From NCBI GenBank assembly GCA_037893225.1, contig JAZGUH010000378.1, positions 861,001-925,000 of the forward strand: a stretch of 64,000 nucleotides of DNA, read 5' to 3'. A model generated the notes under the pieces. The model was not told the origin of the DNA and did no database searches. It saw only the letters and a list, made by a program, of their open reading frames with translations. Every line of letters begins with the position of its first letter. Positions within the stretch are counted from its first letter, which is position 1. Below, in pieces: positions 24,501 through 39,500 of this stretch. A program made the position numbers and the translations under genes. The stretch comes from Hippasteria phrygiana (lineage: Eukaryota > Echinodermata > Asteroidea > Valvatida > Goniasteridae).

Positions 24501-27500
24501 CGCAGTCATGTAAACGGGTGCAATCGTGGACCTCCCATTGTCCCTCTTTTGTTTATACCCTAACTTTTTCGGAAGGCCTCCCATTGGTTTTGTACACGAT
24601 TTTCAATCGTGGACGTTAGGTCAAACGTGGACCCCTTTGTCTACGCTCGAATTCTTTTGTCCTAGGTCCACGATTGCCGGCATATACAAACTCACACATC
24701 CCAACACCAGAGCTCTATGTGGCCATTGCTCGAACCAACCTTCCCCAATCAGTCAAAATCCAACACTTACTGCGCAGCTACATCCCATCATAATCCAACA
24801 CCACAACAAACGTACACAGTACCTAACCCATCAAATTTCAACAAAACCTGGTGTTGGAGTTTGACTGGATGGGGATTGTTAGGGTTAACACTATCCTAAA
24901 CCCTAATGCCAACCCTAACCATATCTCTCACCCTAATCCTCACCCTCAACCTTACCTTATGTTTCTCATCGTTTTGGTATACGGGGGCCTACTGATCACG
25001 CGCAGTATACATGTAACCAACAGGTCAAATTTTCAGGGAGTCTGATATTAACCCCTTGAGCACGGTATTTTAAGGACGTCAGGGTGTTGCAGCGGTTCTG
25101 GCAGCCAAAAGCGAACCGCTACAATGTGTTTGTGCAGTCAAGCATGACATAAACAATAATCCAACAATGGATTGAAACTGCACAAACAGTGGCCGGTGGC
25201 GTCATCCGGCCTGGTGGCACTTTTTTTTTTACGCCATATGGCGTCATCCATACGCAAGGGGTTAACGTGACAATGTAGATTGGGTCTAGAAGTGCAATGG
25301 AAACGCATGTTGCTTTACGCGCTAAAATAGCAAAGTTACGGCTGTTTTCTCTTCTGACTCACTTTATCAAACAGGAAACTTGTTGATTACATAAACAAGT
25401 GGCGCTCCATACAAACAACTGTACAGGGAAAGTTCGGATAGACTTTTCTTAGAATATTACAATGGTGACACATGAATTTCTGTTGGTATAAGGATCATGT
25501 ATGAACAGCAAAAAAACTAAGCACTACGGGGTTGTTGAAACATGGTGAATGTATTCCTTGTCTGGATGCTTGAGTGTGCGGTTTCCTTGTCTGGTAAAAA
25601 CTGGACATTGGTATTAAAAGGAATGGGTCAACCCAAGACAGATTATTTGTGACATGTTCTTGTGGAATCAGACGGAACTGGACAGGAGGTCGAATATGTG
25701 TTATTAGTACATGTAGATCCTAAAAGTGGAGTAAATTCTCTTAATACAATGCCGTATGTTAATTTGTAATTGGACATTCTATCGCGTAGTTAGGAATGTT
25801 CACATCTGAGATTTTTGGGTACTGTATTAATTGATAACACCGAGTTAATTGCATTTTTCTCGGTCACAGCCTATGCCCAGTTCCGTCCGATTTCACGAGA
25901 ACACGTCACATTTTTCACTGTCAATACTCTTCAAATTTGTCAAAACACCAAGAATCATCACCAAAAATGAGGCATGGGTACGGTTTCATGAGGCTGCTGA
26001 GCATTTCTTTTTTCTGCTATCACTGCCTTTGTTAATTTCACGGAGATCGTAGACAGTGAGCACAGAAAATGCTTGCTAACTTCAGAAGCAAATTTTGCTT
26101 AAGATGGTAACACAACAATAAATGCACGACCAGGCGCTAACCCATTGAGCCTGGATGACCTCTATATATAGAGGCGGATTGAAAATTACCACCTGCCGGT
26201 TGACGTCTTAACATGCCAATCTCTGCATTTTCAATCCATTATTGGGGTATTGTGTACGTTATGCTTGGCTGCACACGCCTCTTGTTTCCATTTCGCTTGG
26301 CTGCACAAGCCGGCATGGCACCCTGGCGCCCCTATATAATACCCGGGCTCAAGAAGTTAACATGACTTGGCTGTGATATTTTACAAATAGCAAATGTTTG
26401 TGAGTGCGATGGTAAGAATAATTTCATGAGGTGACAGATGGACTGCTCCATTCCATGAGGCGAAGCAGAGTGGAATGGAATATTCCATCTGTCACCGAAT
26501 GAAATTATTCTTTCCACTGAACGACAGAACGAACGTGAAACATTATTTGTTTAATACAAAAACTGAATAAATCCTTGTCATCTGATTGGTCAGGGTGCGA
26601 CCGTGCAATGGAAGTTCTATTCACCGTTGAATAGAAGTTCTATTTTGGTGGTGCGGCCGCACAGTATATTGTGACGAATAATTAAAGAGGAACTAAAACA
26701 TTTTTTGGACTTTTTTGACTTTTTGGACTTTTCCGACAGTTTAAATACTCTTTTAACTGATGGAGATTAGTTTGCAGACGAGAGAAATTTTTTTATTAAA
26801 AAAAAAAGGGTTGTTATTCTGAACCATTTATCCTGTTTCGCGAAAGCTCATTATGTATGTTAAATGTATGTACGTGACCCCGTGACGTACACGTGTAGAG
26901 TCGGTTGATGCTACAGCCAAACACTATGCATGTACGTACGTGGAGTTGATGCTGCTGAAGAGTTTTTGTCGACCTAACTCCTCCGTTTTCCCGTCTATTT
27001 TGTCTAATTTTGATATTATTTCAGTATGACCATGGATCTGAGATAATCATTATGCCTCGATCGTGTGTATTTGGGGGTTGCACGAGGAACAGCGACAAAA
27101 ACCCTGACCCAACCTTACTGCGATTCCCAGTGCTGAATGGAGCTCAAAGGCGACAGTGGGTCCGCTTTGTAGACAATACAATATCTGATTTTGGGCTGTC
27201 GAAATGGTCGAAAATATGTGCAGAACATTTCGCCAAAGACTGTATAGAATAGATGATAGTGTTAGTATGAAAACTCAGCTGGGTTTGAAGGCACAATTCC
27301 GTTTGAAGGATGGAGCCATTCCAACTCTAAAAGCACCGAGCATTCCAATCGTGTCCCGGACTCACGCGCACCAGCGCGACGACGTTAACTGCGGTTGCCG
27401 TCGCGTCTCGAGCAGCCAGAGAGCCCCGGTCGTCTCCCTGTCCACGCTCGCTTGACTCAACATGCATTGTACACGCACGGTACCGCATGTATACCCTGCC

Positions 27501-30500
27501 GGATATGAGGCAGCTTTTTTCACTCCGTATATTTTGTAGGATCCTACACTTCCTACAGTCCTACACCATTGAAATGTGCACAAAGTAAAAAGCAAAGACG
27601 GATACAGTGAACCAGTTTTGTGTAGGACTGTAGGAAGTTGTAGGCCCTGCAGATGATGCATGGTGAAAAAAGCTGCCCCATATCGTGCTGCATATGACCG
27701 CATGCGCTGCATGCGATTGAGTCTGGTACCTTATAACAGAAATTGTGTGTATAGTTCTGAGAAGGTGCGGGTCCTTATGAGGGCTGCATAATCAAAGTCG
27801 CCAGACTAGAGTATAGCATCAGCTCACACACAACTCACCGCGCAGGTCCCAATAAAAGCCGACTGCAAACAAAGGAAAGTATGACTCATAACTAGCTTTT
27901 CAGCAAGAACAAGCCTACAACCCCAATTCTTAATGTGTCTCACAAAGATGTCAACACTTTAAAATATGTTTATCGTAGTGTTACTCCTGAATCATGAGCA
28001 AAAAGCACAGCAAGTAATACTAGCCTTAGACAAAAAAATACGTACAGACTCTACGTAAAACATTGTCGTATAATACAGTGACGTCATATGTTTCTACACA
28101 TGTACGTCAATACTCGCGCGATACGGCACGCAGTTGACCTCGGCCTTTTCTGAATCGAGTCAAAGTGGCTCAGAAAGAAAAGGCTCAAAAACATTTTTTT
28201 TGATTTTTCAGAATCATGAAACTTGTTACATTAGATTTGGGGAGGCATAAACTATCAGATAAGTCAAAAATGTCCAAAATAAATTTGGCGTTTTAGTTCC
28301 TCTTTAAATGCACTTGATCAATGATCCACCAATAAGATGAGGGGGATTTACTCGGGTGTTGTATAAATGGTTAACCATAATAGTTTGCACAATTTTTCTG
28401 CAAAAACAACTCCATGAAATTGGGTCCTGTTCTCAGTTTCCCAGACACCTCATCTTCTCATGCTTACTTACTGCTTCCACACTGTCCACCCTTTTCGACT
28501 TTGTCTTTGGTATCTTGGAGGTCAAAGGACAAGGGTCAGGAGTAGCATCAATCTGGCTCATCTGGTAAGACCCAAATCCGGGCAAATGGATCAGACCATT
28601 TACTGACAGGGGAGAACCACGCAGGAATCCGGACACCTTCAGAGTTCCGACAGCTTCCTGATTTTAACCAAAAGAAATGAATGAATTGACAACAAACTTT
28701 AATAAAGCAGCTTAGGAGTAATTCAGTTTTTTCAATGTTTTATTCAACATTTTTGCTGGCAGAATACCAAAGCACTTTAACCCTAAACAGCCCAAGCCTT
28801 TTTACTAGAATCCTTCCCTAACCACACAAACTCCAACACTGTGTAGTAAACCAATGGCACATTCTTTGTACTTAGACAAAATCAGGGCATCAAGTCCCAT
28901 GCAAAGTGTTGGTGCCAAGGCTCTACATTACCCAATCACACAAAATTCAACACAAAGGGGTGTTTGATTTTGGCAGGTTAGGGAAGGTTAGGGTTAATGT
29001 AGTTATGGTCCTCCAGCCTACTCTAATCCCAGAATTTTAAAATTGAACTTCAGAACTGACAAATTATATTAACCCAATCTCCCTAAGCATTTTTTACTTG
29101 AAACCTTCCTCAACCCGTCAAATTCCAACACCATGTTTGACTGTTGCTGGTTAACAAGAGTACCGAAGTGTGACGTCAGTTGGCACGACAACTGGCTCCA
29201 AACAAATGTAGATTTTGACTGTTCCTTTAACAGCCAGTCATGGAAACACATTGATGACATAGTATAACAAAGGTATTCTGGTTCCAAACATTGCATTGAC
29301 GTCATCACTTCGGTACTCTATACCCAACCGTCTAACTTCAACAGACCATTTTCCATAACAGTACACAACCCGTCAAACTCCAACACCCCTTTAGCTGTTG
29401 GGTTTTGATTGAGTGGGTACACTTGGCCAAATGCACAGCATGAACAATGGGGACATACATGTACAGTACCCATCCCGTCAAAATCCAACTACTGTATTTA
29501 TGTGCAAACTATTCAAGCCCTAGTTGTGCAATACACATTATTCAATGTACATGTATGTGTTCCATAGAAGTATTATGTCAGACACCATACAAGCTGTTTA
29601 TTCCATTGTTTGTTCTACCTCCATACCCCATTGTTCAGTACATGTCAAACAAAACATACAGCCACACACACACACACACACAGTCGTGTACCGACCTCCA
29701 AACGCGGACGTCCCATTGTTCCTCTTTTGTTTATACTCTAACTTTTTCGGAAGGCCTCCATAGACTTTGTACACACTTCCAATCGCGGACGTATGCTGGG
29801 AATCGCGGACGATATTGTTCTCTTTTGTTCTCTGGCATTTTACGTCCGCGGTTTGAATACGCCAACGCGCCCACACACACACACACACACACACACACAG
29901 TCATGTAAACGGGTGCAATCGTGGACCTCCCATTGTTCCTCTTTTGTTTATACTCTAACTTTTTTGGAAGGCCTCCCATTGGTTTTGTACACGATTTTCA
30001 ATCGTGGACGTTAGGTCAAACGTGGACCCCTTTGTCTACGCTCAAATCATTTGTCCTAGGTCCACGATTGCCGGCATATACAAACTCACAAGTGTGTAAA
30101 CACCTTCAATCGTGAAACTCCCATTGTCCCTCTTTTGTTTATACCCTAACTTTTTCGGAAGGCCTCCCATTTGTTTTGTACACGATTTTCAATCGTGGAC
30201 CTTGACTCAATCGTGGACCCTATTGTCCTCTTTGTTAAAGGTCCACGGTTTGAATAGCTATACAAACTCATCCCAACACAAGAGCTCTATGGACATTGCT
30301 CAAACCAACCTTCCCCACTCAATCAAAATCCAACAGTTACTGCCCAGCTACATCCCATCATAATCCAACACCACATCAAACTTACACAGTACCTAACCCA
30401 TCAAATTTCAACAAAATCTGGTGTTGGAGTTTGACTGGATGGGGATTGTTATGTTAGGTGCCAAGCATTTTCTTTAACCCTCCCATTTCTCGGTTCCAAA

Positions 30501-33500
30501 ATGGAGCCAACTACCCTACCTATCAAAACCTATCGAGTTTCAGGTTGAAACACACAAGCTGTTGGAGAGGAAGGGCTTGCGTTTTTTGATAGGTTATGAT
30601 AGTTATAACAGTAGGAGGGTTATTAAAAGGTAGTATACATCATTTGGTTTTTTTTAGAAATAAATGGATTTGGAGGCGAGTATTTTATAGCGTGCTAGCA
30701 AATACTGTAACACTGACCTGTTTAAAGTTTTCTGTGCTGGGAAATCAGAGGAAAAAAAATTATGTTCTAGTAGTCTGGTTCCCTGACCACACCTTAGACA
30801 CAACAAAGGAATTTATAGGCGTCAGGAAATTTTCAGGTCGGGAAGCCAGACAATCATTGGAAAACAATATAAATGTCCACTTTTCTTGAAAACGACAGCA
30901 CACCAGGTGTGTTGATTTCACAGGATGCTTGAGACTGCTATTTACTTACAGTCTAGTACGGTATTTAGTAATAATTCAGTAGTTTTGTTTTTGGATGTTT
31001 GCAAATGTTGTATACTCCCCTTAAAGCTGCCTATGTCTGTGCTTTTGGGGTGTATCACCCTGAGAAATAAGTTTCAAACTGAATTACTAATTTTCAAAGC
31101 GAATTCTGACCTCCAGAATACTGTACTGGTGCTCTACCAACAAAACTATCTTGCTGGCCCTACATGTATGTTGCTGGTCTCCCAAATTGTCAGTTTTCTT
31201 TGTTTGGGGGCACTAGTCAGAAGTCATAAACCATGAATGCCGTATAGCCAGGGATCACACCCAATTTTAAGATACAACCTGGGAAGCGACATTGTGGGGA
31301 TCACTCAATGAGTGATACGACTTTTTAACTGATAATTCGTCAAACAATGCACAAGGAAAACTGACTAGGTAAATTTGAATACATTTTCAAAGTGAACAAA
31401 GAAACTGGCAGGAGCGGGATTCGAACCTGCAACCTCCAGGTTTACCGTACCGGCGCTCTACCAACTGAGCTATCTTGCCCTATGTTGGCGGTCTCCCAAA
31501 TTGTCAGTATCTTTGTTCGGATGGGCGCTAGTCAGAATAGCAGATTCAGCTGTATCATTGGTACCCTTGCAATTTTCCACCTACACTGTTGACGATAATA
31601 AACTATAGTGGGAGCAGCGAACTAGCAATCAATCAGCTGTTCACGTAATTTGTTTGAGTTAATTTTCGTGTCTTCAGTCGTCATAATGTCTGAGCTTCAA
31701 GACCCACAATCTCCGTCAAAAAAAGATTTTTAAGTCGTTCCAAAAAGAAATCAAAGCTCTTTCTTTCGAGCAAGATGCTGCCAACACAAAATGATGCACA
31801 AAATATGCCATCCGCGTCGTACAAGAGTTTTGTACGAGATATACATGTACATGTACCACTCCAGTGAATAAGACTTCTTGATTAAACTGGTCACAACCTG
31901 AACCCCAAATTTCCCTAGACTTAAAAAAAACCTCCCACTTTCGGGGACTCACCGTAAGCTTGTTTCAATATACCACCCCTATGACATAGTACCCCTTTTT
32001 GCAGAGCCGGTCACATATTCAAAAGTTCACAAATTTCTTTAAAAATCAAAACCCACCCACTTTTGAGACTACTCGCAATGGTGTTGTAATAGTATACCAC
32101 CCTGTGTACAAACCGATATACCACTCTAGTAAAAAAAAGAAGTTGCCTTGTTAAACATCTTACAACCTTAACCCTAGACTTCAAAACCCTCCCACTTTCG
32201 GGGGAAAATCCTAAGCTTGTTTCAATATACCACACTATTCACAAGTTTACATGTTAAAAGCATATAGTGTCCAGAGATTATTAATCACACTAAAGTTCCC
32301 TAATCTTTAAAGCTAAACCACTTAACCTAAATACATAAATTAGTTATGTTAATTAAACAGCTCTTCAAAGAACACAAGACAGATATTATACAAATATTTA
32401 CTGCTTCGAGTGGTGTAGTAAAACTAGAGTCCCGAGGTGATCCATTGAGCATTCTTTTTTCCCGAGGCGAAGCCCAGGGAAAATAGAATGCTCCATGGAT
32501 CACCGAGGGATAAAAGCAGATAAAAGCAGTAAATATTTGTTTTATAACACCTCACCCACAGATTCTACTTGATTTAAAAATGTTAACATTATTTAAATCT
32601 AAATACAGTTAAAATGGACTTCTATTTCAATACAAAATTAGTGAAAAATGTATTTGCTCTTTTCAAAACCACCCTTAACGAAATGTTTGAACCCAGCTCT
32701 GTAGCGCTGGCACTTTGGAACAATACGCGTTACGCGCCAAATACCGCGCCATGTGTATAGTACTTTGGTTGCTAATGGTATAGTACTTTGGCTGCTACGG
32801 GTATAGTACTTTTGGCCATGCACAGGAAGATAGCAAAAATAGAAAATGCCATGAGACTCGCTCTCGGCCAATCAAGACACAGAATCTGTGGATGAGGTGT
32901 TATAAAACAAAACGTCATATCCCACACCACTGCAGTCAACAATTGTTAACCCCTTGCGTACGGATGACGCAAATATGTGCACAAAAAAAACGGTGCCACC
33001 ATTGTTGGATTAAACAGTGCCACCAGGCCGGATGACGCCATTGGCCACTGTTTGTGCAGTTTCAATCCATTGTTGGATTATTGTGTATAGGTTACACTTG
33101 ACTGCACAAACACATTGTAGCGGTTCGCTTGGCTGCCAGAGCCGCCACAGCACCCCGACGTCTCCCGTAAAATACCGTACTTAAGGGGTTAAATATCAAA
33201 CAAACCACATAGGGAAACTGACTTGGTAATTTGAATGAATATTCAAAGTGAACAAAGACAACCGGCAGAAGCGGGACTTGAACCTGCAACCTCCAGATTA
33301 CTGTAGAGATGCTCTACCAACTGAGCTATCTTACCCTACATCAGTGTCTTGTCCGGGGTTTTATGGTATCAATACAAATCTACACATTGTTGTGGCTACT
33401 GCTTGAAGGCAATTTGGAAAGCAAGCTTCCTTGTGGCCACGTGACAAAAACTTGTCACAGGCTTAAAAATAACAAACGGGTCACACAGTTCAGAAAGACA

Positions 33501-36500
33501 TGCTTTTCTGCAAAAAGTTTCACAATGATTTTACCTTATCCCTAACCCTGCCAGACGCAGCACAGTGCATCTGTGCTGACAGCTTGACCTTGCTGCACTC
33601 TGCACACAAGTCAATGTGACAAAGTATGCAATCTGATGCGTCTGGCAGGGTTTCTAGCCAAAATACCCTGGAGGGTTAGGGTTATATTAGATTAGGTATC
33701 TGCATTAACCCTAACCCTCCAGGGTATTTTGGCCTAGAAACCTTGCCAGACACATCAGATTGCATACTTTGTCACATTGACTTGTGTGCAGAGTGCAGCA
33801 AGGTCAAGCTGTCACCACAGATGCACCGTGCTGCGTCTGGCAGGGTTAGGGTTAAAAAGACACTCAAAGGACATTTAATCATCCTTTAAATGCATGCAAA
33901 ATTGATGACAAACAAAAACAAAACCTACTTAAGTAAAAATGTTATTGTTCATAATAATGACAGCCACAAACCTGATCTTGTGTGGGTTCAAAGGTCATGG
34001 CTCGTGCCAACAGGTGTGGTCTGACATCCCGCCATTTGATTGGTCTCAGTCGTTGTTCAGTCACATGACGTAGCAACAGCAGACCCTCTTGCTCTGTGTC
34101 GAACGTATACAGTTTTTCATCGGCGAACCTATCCGAAAAAAAGAAAAAAAACATTGAGAATTGTACGATCAGACTTCTGCCCGACTCAAGTCACATTTTT
34201 ATGACTTGGATGCTGAACTGGGGAAAATCAGCTTGGTTTTTCCCAGACTTTACAGTGTTTGGGTGTGAAACTCGGCTTTCCGCCTGTTCCCACCAATATA
34301 CTCTAGCTGTACCGAGATGTAGAACAAAAAGCTAACCCAATAGCCTTTTCTCTCGTTCTGTATCTCTATGGATTTCTTTGCTTGGTGCATGTTATCCTTC
34401 ATCTTACAATCTCTCCTTCTTCAAGTGGAATCTTAATTCCTACCTCTTGTATCTTTGATTCTTTTTCTTTTTGTAAACTCAATACCTCGAGTGGCTTTTG
34501 GCCTTGTTTGGGGCGAACTTGCATAAAAAAATTGATTTGAATTCATTTTTAATGACCTTGACCTCAGGCCTTTGGTAATTTTTAGGGCAAGGCCACTTTG
34601 GCCTTGAATGAAGCAAAATTATAGAGGGCACAAAGGCCAGTAGGTAGGGCACCAAGGACAAATTATATCTGCAGAAAGGGCACGGAGGCTAAATGCAAAT
34701 ATTAAAATGTTTTTTTTCTTACGATTATGCCCTGATGCAGTGTAAATGTACGTACCCGAAAAAGAAATCAATTTTCTTGCATTTGCTGGCTGACTTCTCC
34801 AATTCACTTTGTGCTGCCCGCTTTAATCGATCTTTGCGCGGCATTGTTGATTTTTCCGTTCAAAACGTATTTAAGTTAGAGTAAGACTATAATTTATTAT
34901 TGTGACTAACATGTGTATCTTCGTTTGCCTCGTAGACGAACATCAATGCGTATTGTGTACAGCGCGTGCAAGTACTGAGAAAAAGAAAGTCAGTTGACTT
35001 TGCACGTAAGATCTGCCATACCTACTTCTGCTGGTATGTATGAATACACACATTCTTGCGGTGGGGGTGTCGCTGCTTGAAGTATCGGCACACTCTGAAA
35101 CTGGACCAGACTCAGTTTGTGTACAAAGTATGCGCATGTACATGTACTGTCACGAAGCTAGATTCAGTGTGGGGGATTGCCGATGCGACGTGTTTGTGCA
35201 GCGAGATTTTATGAACACCGATTTGGCTGGCATGACTTTGAAATATGTGTGTAAAAACAAAAGAAATGAAGGATTGCAGTGGCTGTGTTTTTGCGAAAAC
35301 GGCACGACAGCCAAAGTAAATATGGGGCAAGGTAAAACTGGCCGTGAAGACGGAGATTTTTTGTGGGGCACCTCGGCCAGTAAGAAGGCAACGACGGCAC
35401 TGGCCGTCGTGGCCGTCGTTCACTTCAAGCCCTGTGACCTGACAGAAAAATGCCCAATACCCAAGATTTGTAAACACTACCAAATTAAAAATCTTCCCGT
35501 TAGATTCTGTAAATCGGTTACATTTTTGGCCTTTGCATGTTGTTGGATTCAGCATGGCTCTTAAAAGATTCTTGACAAAAATATTCTGCACCACAACACC
35601 AGAGCACAGGGTACAGGTCATCTCACCTCCTCTCTACAGTTTTTTGAAGAACTTTCTTGGCTTCGTTCCGCTTCTTGACAGGGATCTGATCTAAACCCTG
35701 GTGGAAACAAATAAGAAAAATAACTTATGACTCTGTTGTTGCTATAGGACATAAAAGTTGCTATGCAATCCCTACAAGTTCAATAGTTGCATGGTTTAAA
35801 CCTCTGCACTCACAGGCAAGAGTTTGAGGTCAGAATCCAATCTATATAAGCCAGTAATCTATTTTTTTGTCATACGGTCTCAGCAAGCATTGAGCATATA
35901 GCACTCATGGTAGAAAGTTCAAATATTTGACTAAATAACCCTAGGTTGTGTTGAATTTTGATGGGTTCAGGACTGTAGCACCTTGGCACCATTACTTTAC
36001 ATGGAGCTATGATGCCCCAATTTGTCTAAGTACAAAGAATGTGCCATAGGTATACTGCACATGTTGGATTTTGTTGGACAGGTCGAGGACGCTTAGTAGT
36101 AAAAATGCCTAGGGGTAACTACAGGGTAGGTTATCCATCAAAATCCACCAAAATCCACCAGTGCATATTGTGATGCAATACTGAATCTGTCAGAATCCAT
36201 AATTATAAGCATCTGTGAGTGATTTTGCCAGACTCAGTACCCTTACCTTGCAGGGGGGGGGGGGGTCATTTTGCTGTTTTGACACTGTAAGCAAATCCAA
36301 TGTGCCAAAGTTCTGTGTCCATCAGATTCCATCAATACATGTATCAGGTTTTAGATTTTTGCTGATACGGGGCGTCACGGTTAATATCAAATAAAAAATG
36401 TAAAATTTTGGCAAAAGCTTTTTGCTTTTCTTGGACATTTACTTAACCCTCCCTCTATAGCTGCCAAATAGGCCATTTGCGAGTTAAATTTGAATAACAT

Positions 36501-39500
36501 CTGGTACACTGACGTGTTAGAATGCTTTGCACATTTTAACTTTGAATTCTCCAGACCAAAGAGACTGTTACTATATCACGTGATTCGGGGCAAGCCTTAT
36601 GCTAGCAACCCCCAGCTCCGGAATGGTCTGGTTGTCTTTGTGCCATTCTCACCCATTGTGAACAATGTATTGGTGCTGAGCGTCTCTTACGTAACTATGC
36701 AAGAGCTTGCCCCGAATCATGTGATATAGCAACAGTGTCTTTGGTCTGGAGAATTCAAAGTTAAAATGTGCCAAGCATTTGGAGCAAGTCAGTGTACCAG
36801 ATGTTATTCAAATTTAACTCGCAAATGGCTTATTGGAACCAACTACCCTATCTATCAAACCTATCGAGTGACAGGTTGAGACACACAAGCTGTGGGAGAG
36901 GAGAGGATTTGGGTTTTTCGATAGGTTGTGATAGTTATAATAGTAGGAGGGTTAATAAGTGGAAACCAACTACAATTTATGGGCCTTGAGCCATTATCAA
37001 CTACACAAACCGACTTTGACCTCATACACAGTAGGTACCCTGTTACTTCCTGTGTGGAGAGAAGCAATTGCAGCAAAGTGTCTTGCTCAAGGACAGCATC
37101 ACAATGTATGCATGGGTACTTGGCAAAACTATCCCCTCACATGTGATGATCAATTGACCAGTTGGAATTCATCTCTAGCTTATGAATACATATGAGGTAT
37201 AGCAAAGTGGACTTTAGCCTTGTAAAATTAGCAACTTCCACATAAAAAAAATCTTTGACAGTCAACTGACCATGTCCACTCACCTGTGTGACCACAGTGG
37301 TAGCGGGCAGACCCTGCGAGAACAGACAGGACAAGCAGAGGTCCCCCCACGTATCCCAGCATTCCAAGGGTGAAACGACACAGAGGAGGGAGTCGGCCAC
37401 TTTGGCAGCGTCCAGTATCGAGGTCAAGTCAGTCGGAGGGGTCAGGAAGGTCAAGCGATGTTTGAACCTTGGCACACTGGCGTGAAAATTATCAAAGAAT
37501 TTCTCAATAAAGCTGCCTTTCTACAGGATTGTTTTTCAATCTGCTTTGTGTCTGCTGCATATTTGGCCTAAGGCTTACCCACAGGCCTAAAAGCCTACAC
37601 AAAACAGACAGAAAACACACTTATGGAGAATAACTTAACCCTAACCCTGCAAGACGCAGCACAGTGCATCTGTGCTGACAGCTGCACTTGCTGCACTCTG
37701 CAGCCGAGTCAATTTGACAAACTATGCAATCTGATGCATCTGGCAGGGTTCTAGCCGAAATGCCCTGGAGGGTTAGGGTTAGGGTTAAATTAAGAAATAT
37801 CACCCAAAGAAAAATGCAAACGATGAAAAGTTTTTCGCATAAATTGTCCACATCTCAAACTGTGGAAATAAAATTTAATCAAAAAACATTTCAAACTTAA
37901 GCAAGTTCTTTGAGAAAGAACTTGTGAAAGAACTTGCTCAAGTTCAAAACGTGAGGCCAGCTAATTTTTTGATTTGTACATTTCAGGTCCATTCAGTCAG
38001 TAAGCAGTTTGCAACAGTTTAATTCATTTTCATGAAATAAAATTAAATTAAACAAAACCAAAAAAGCAATATCAGGCTTTCAAGCAGACGCAGGTGAAAA
38101 AGTAGAATAGTAGGATAAAACAAAAACAGACACAAGTACAAGTAGGACTTTGGACGACAAAATCAGGATAGAAGTAGGACTTTTGCTGGCTTTCAGGAGT
38201 AGATTACATTGATACCCATGTCTACAGCATCACAAGCCTCGTTTGGCATGTTCTGTACTTACAACACTTCTCCATTCTCAACTAAGCTCTTAACGTAAAA
38301 TTGCAGTACTCCTGCACCGAAGCCCTTTACTGTATGATATTCTTAGGACAGTGTGTAACTGTCATTTTTCAGAGTTGTGGGACAAAAAAGTACATTAGCA
38401 AAAAGTAGGAATTTTGAGAAAAAATTAGGAAAAGTATGAGCAATGAAAAAAAAATTGGAAAAAATAGGATAAGCAGGAATAATTGAAAGCCTGTAATATC
38501 CGGTATCCAGCCTGAATTTTTTACCCCGACCTTCCCAAATCCTCCAAAATCCTCTTTGCCAAATGGAGGAATTTGGAGGATTGAGGGTCTTTGGAAGCTG
38601 AAGCATCGGAGGATTTTGCAGGATTGAGAGCATAAGAGAATTTTGTCTCTGGAGGAAAATGGAGGATCCAGGTCATCACGCCCAATCTGATGCTGGTTGA
38701 TTCCAGGGGACTGAGGTTACTGGGGTGTTTAAGAAAACCCCTAGAAGATTTTGGAGGATTTTTCGAATCTTCCCCACAAGCTCTTTTTGAGTTTCAACCC
38801 AAAAAATTATTGGTTTTTAAATTGCTGTTCTAGCAATTCAAAAGTTAATCACTTTTAAATAAGACATTGCACGAAAAAAAAAAAAAAAAAAAAAAAAGCA
38901 ACCTTTAATAACCAAATAATAACTTTTACAATTATGGAATTACTTGCGGCCCGGCAATAATTTGGGCATATCTTTGTGCATTAGATTTGCGAAAGCAGCC
39001 AAATGGATTCTTGAATATGCTTCAAATAGATACATGTAAACGTGTTTTTTCTTTTTTTAAACATAAAATTTTACAATAAAATCTTTAGAAGAAGAAAACA
39101 TCTAACTTTTTGAAAAGCACGGACAGTGTATCTTTGACTTTGAAAATTTCTAGATCAAAATGGCTACAAATTCGGTTGTCATTACATATTCATACCCAAG
39201 ATCGCTGATGTTCTCATTGCTGCTTGGTGATTGGACAGATGTTTTATCACATGACCTGAGTTTCTCCACCAATCCCTTGACATTGCAGTCTGCGTGTAAG
39301 CCAATCACAGCCTGTTTCAATACCAAGAAAAATCAAGAATAATGTTACAAAAACACTTGCAACACCTGGCGGCCCCGAAAGATGAAACCTATTTTATTAA
39401 TTTTTTAGCTTAACAATGACACATGATGTGCGACTCACTGTGATGTACAGTCAGTTTGACTGAGCCAGCCTCCATTACACAAATTACACGTGGCTGTAAG

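Larger units (their letters stand above)
29069..30460. mobile_element. family D element, expanded and interrupted (relative of 24077-24888)
   Basis: Starts TTAACCCAATCTCCCTAAGC. It shares the cores and order of the 24-kb element but carries a nested MITE (29157-29323) and three copies, not one, of the AATCGTGGAC...GTCCACGATTG block (about 29690-29860, 29905-30075, 30100-30255), separated by CA repeats. The right end (GGGGATTGTTATGTTAGG) is decayed. Confidence 0.8.

Noticed and set aside
31407..31479. Functional tRNA-Thr gene
   Set aside because: Position 33 is C instead of T, one T-stem pair and one acceptor pair fail, and the same tail follows several other copies in the window, so it is a SINE.
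35040..35621. Overlapping 174- and 169-codon frames on opposite strands
   Set aside because: They have no recognisable domain, no splice context and no start context, and the minus one runs up to the donor of TSR1 exon 6. They are probably chance open frames in repeat-derived DNA.
37771..37788. Interstitial telomere sequence
   Set aside because: The TTAGGG units are the defined ends of family A elements next to TTAA and occur in inverted pairs, so no telomere fusion is implied.
38255..38340. Minus-strand exon reading [17 protein letters not shown] before a GTAAGT-like donor
   Set aside because: It does not fit the TSR1 protein or its phases (exon 4 joins directly to exon 5), and it has no partner exon.
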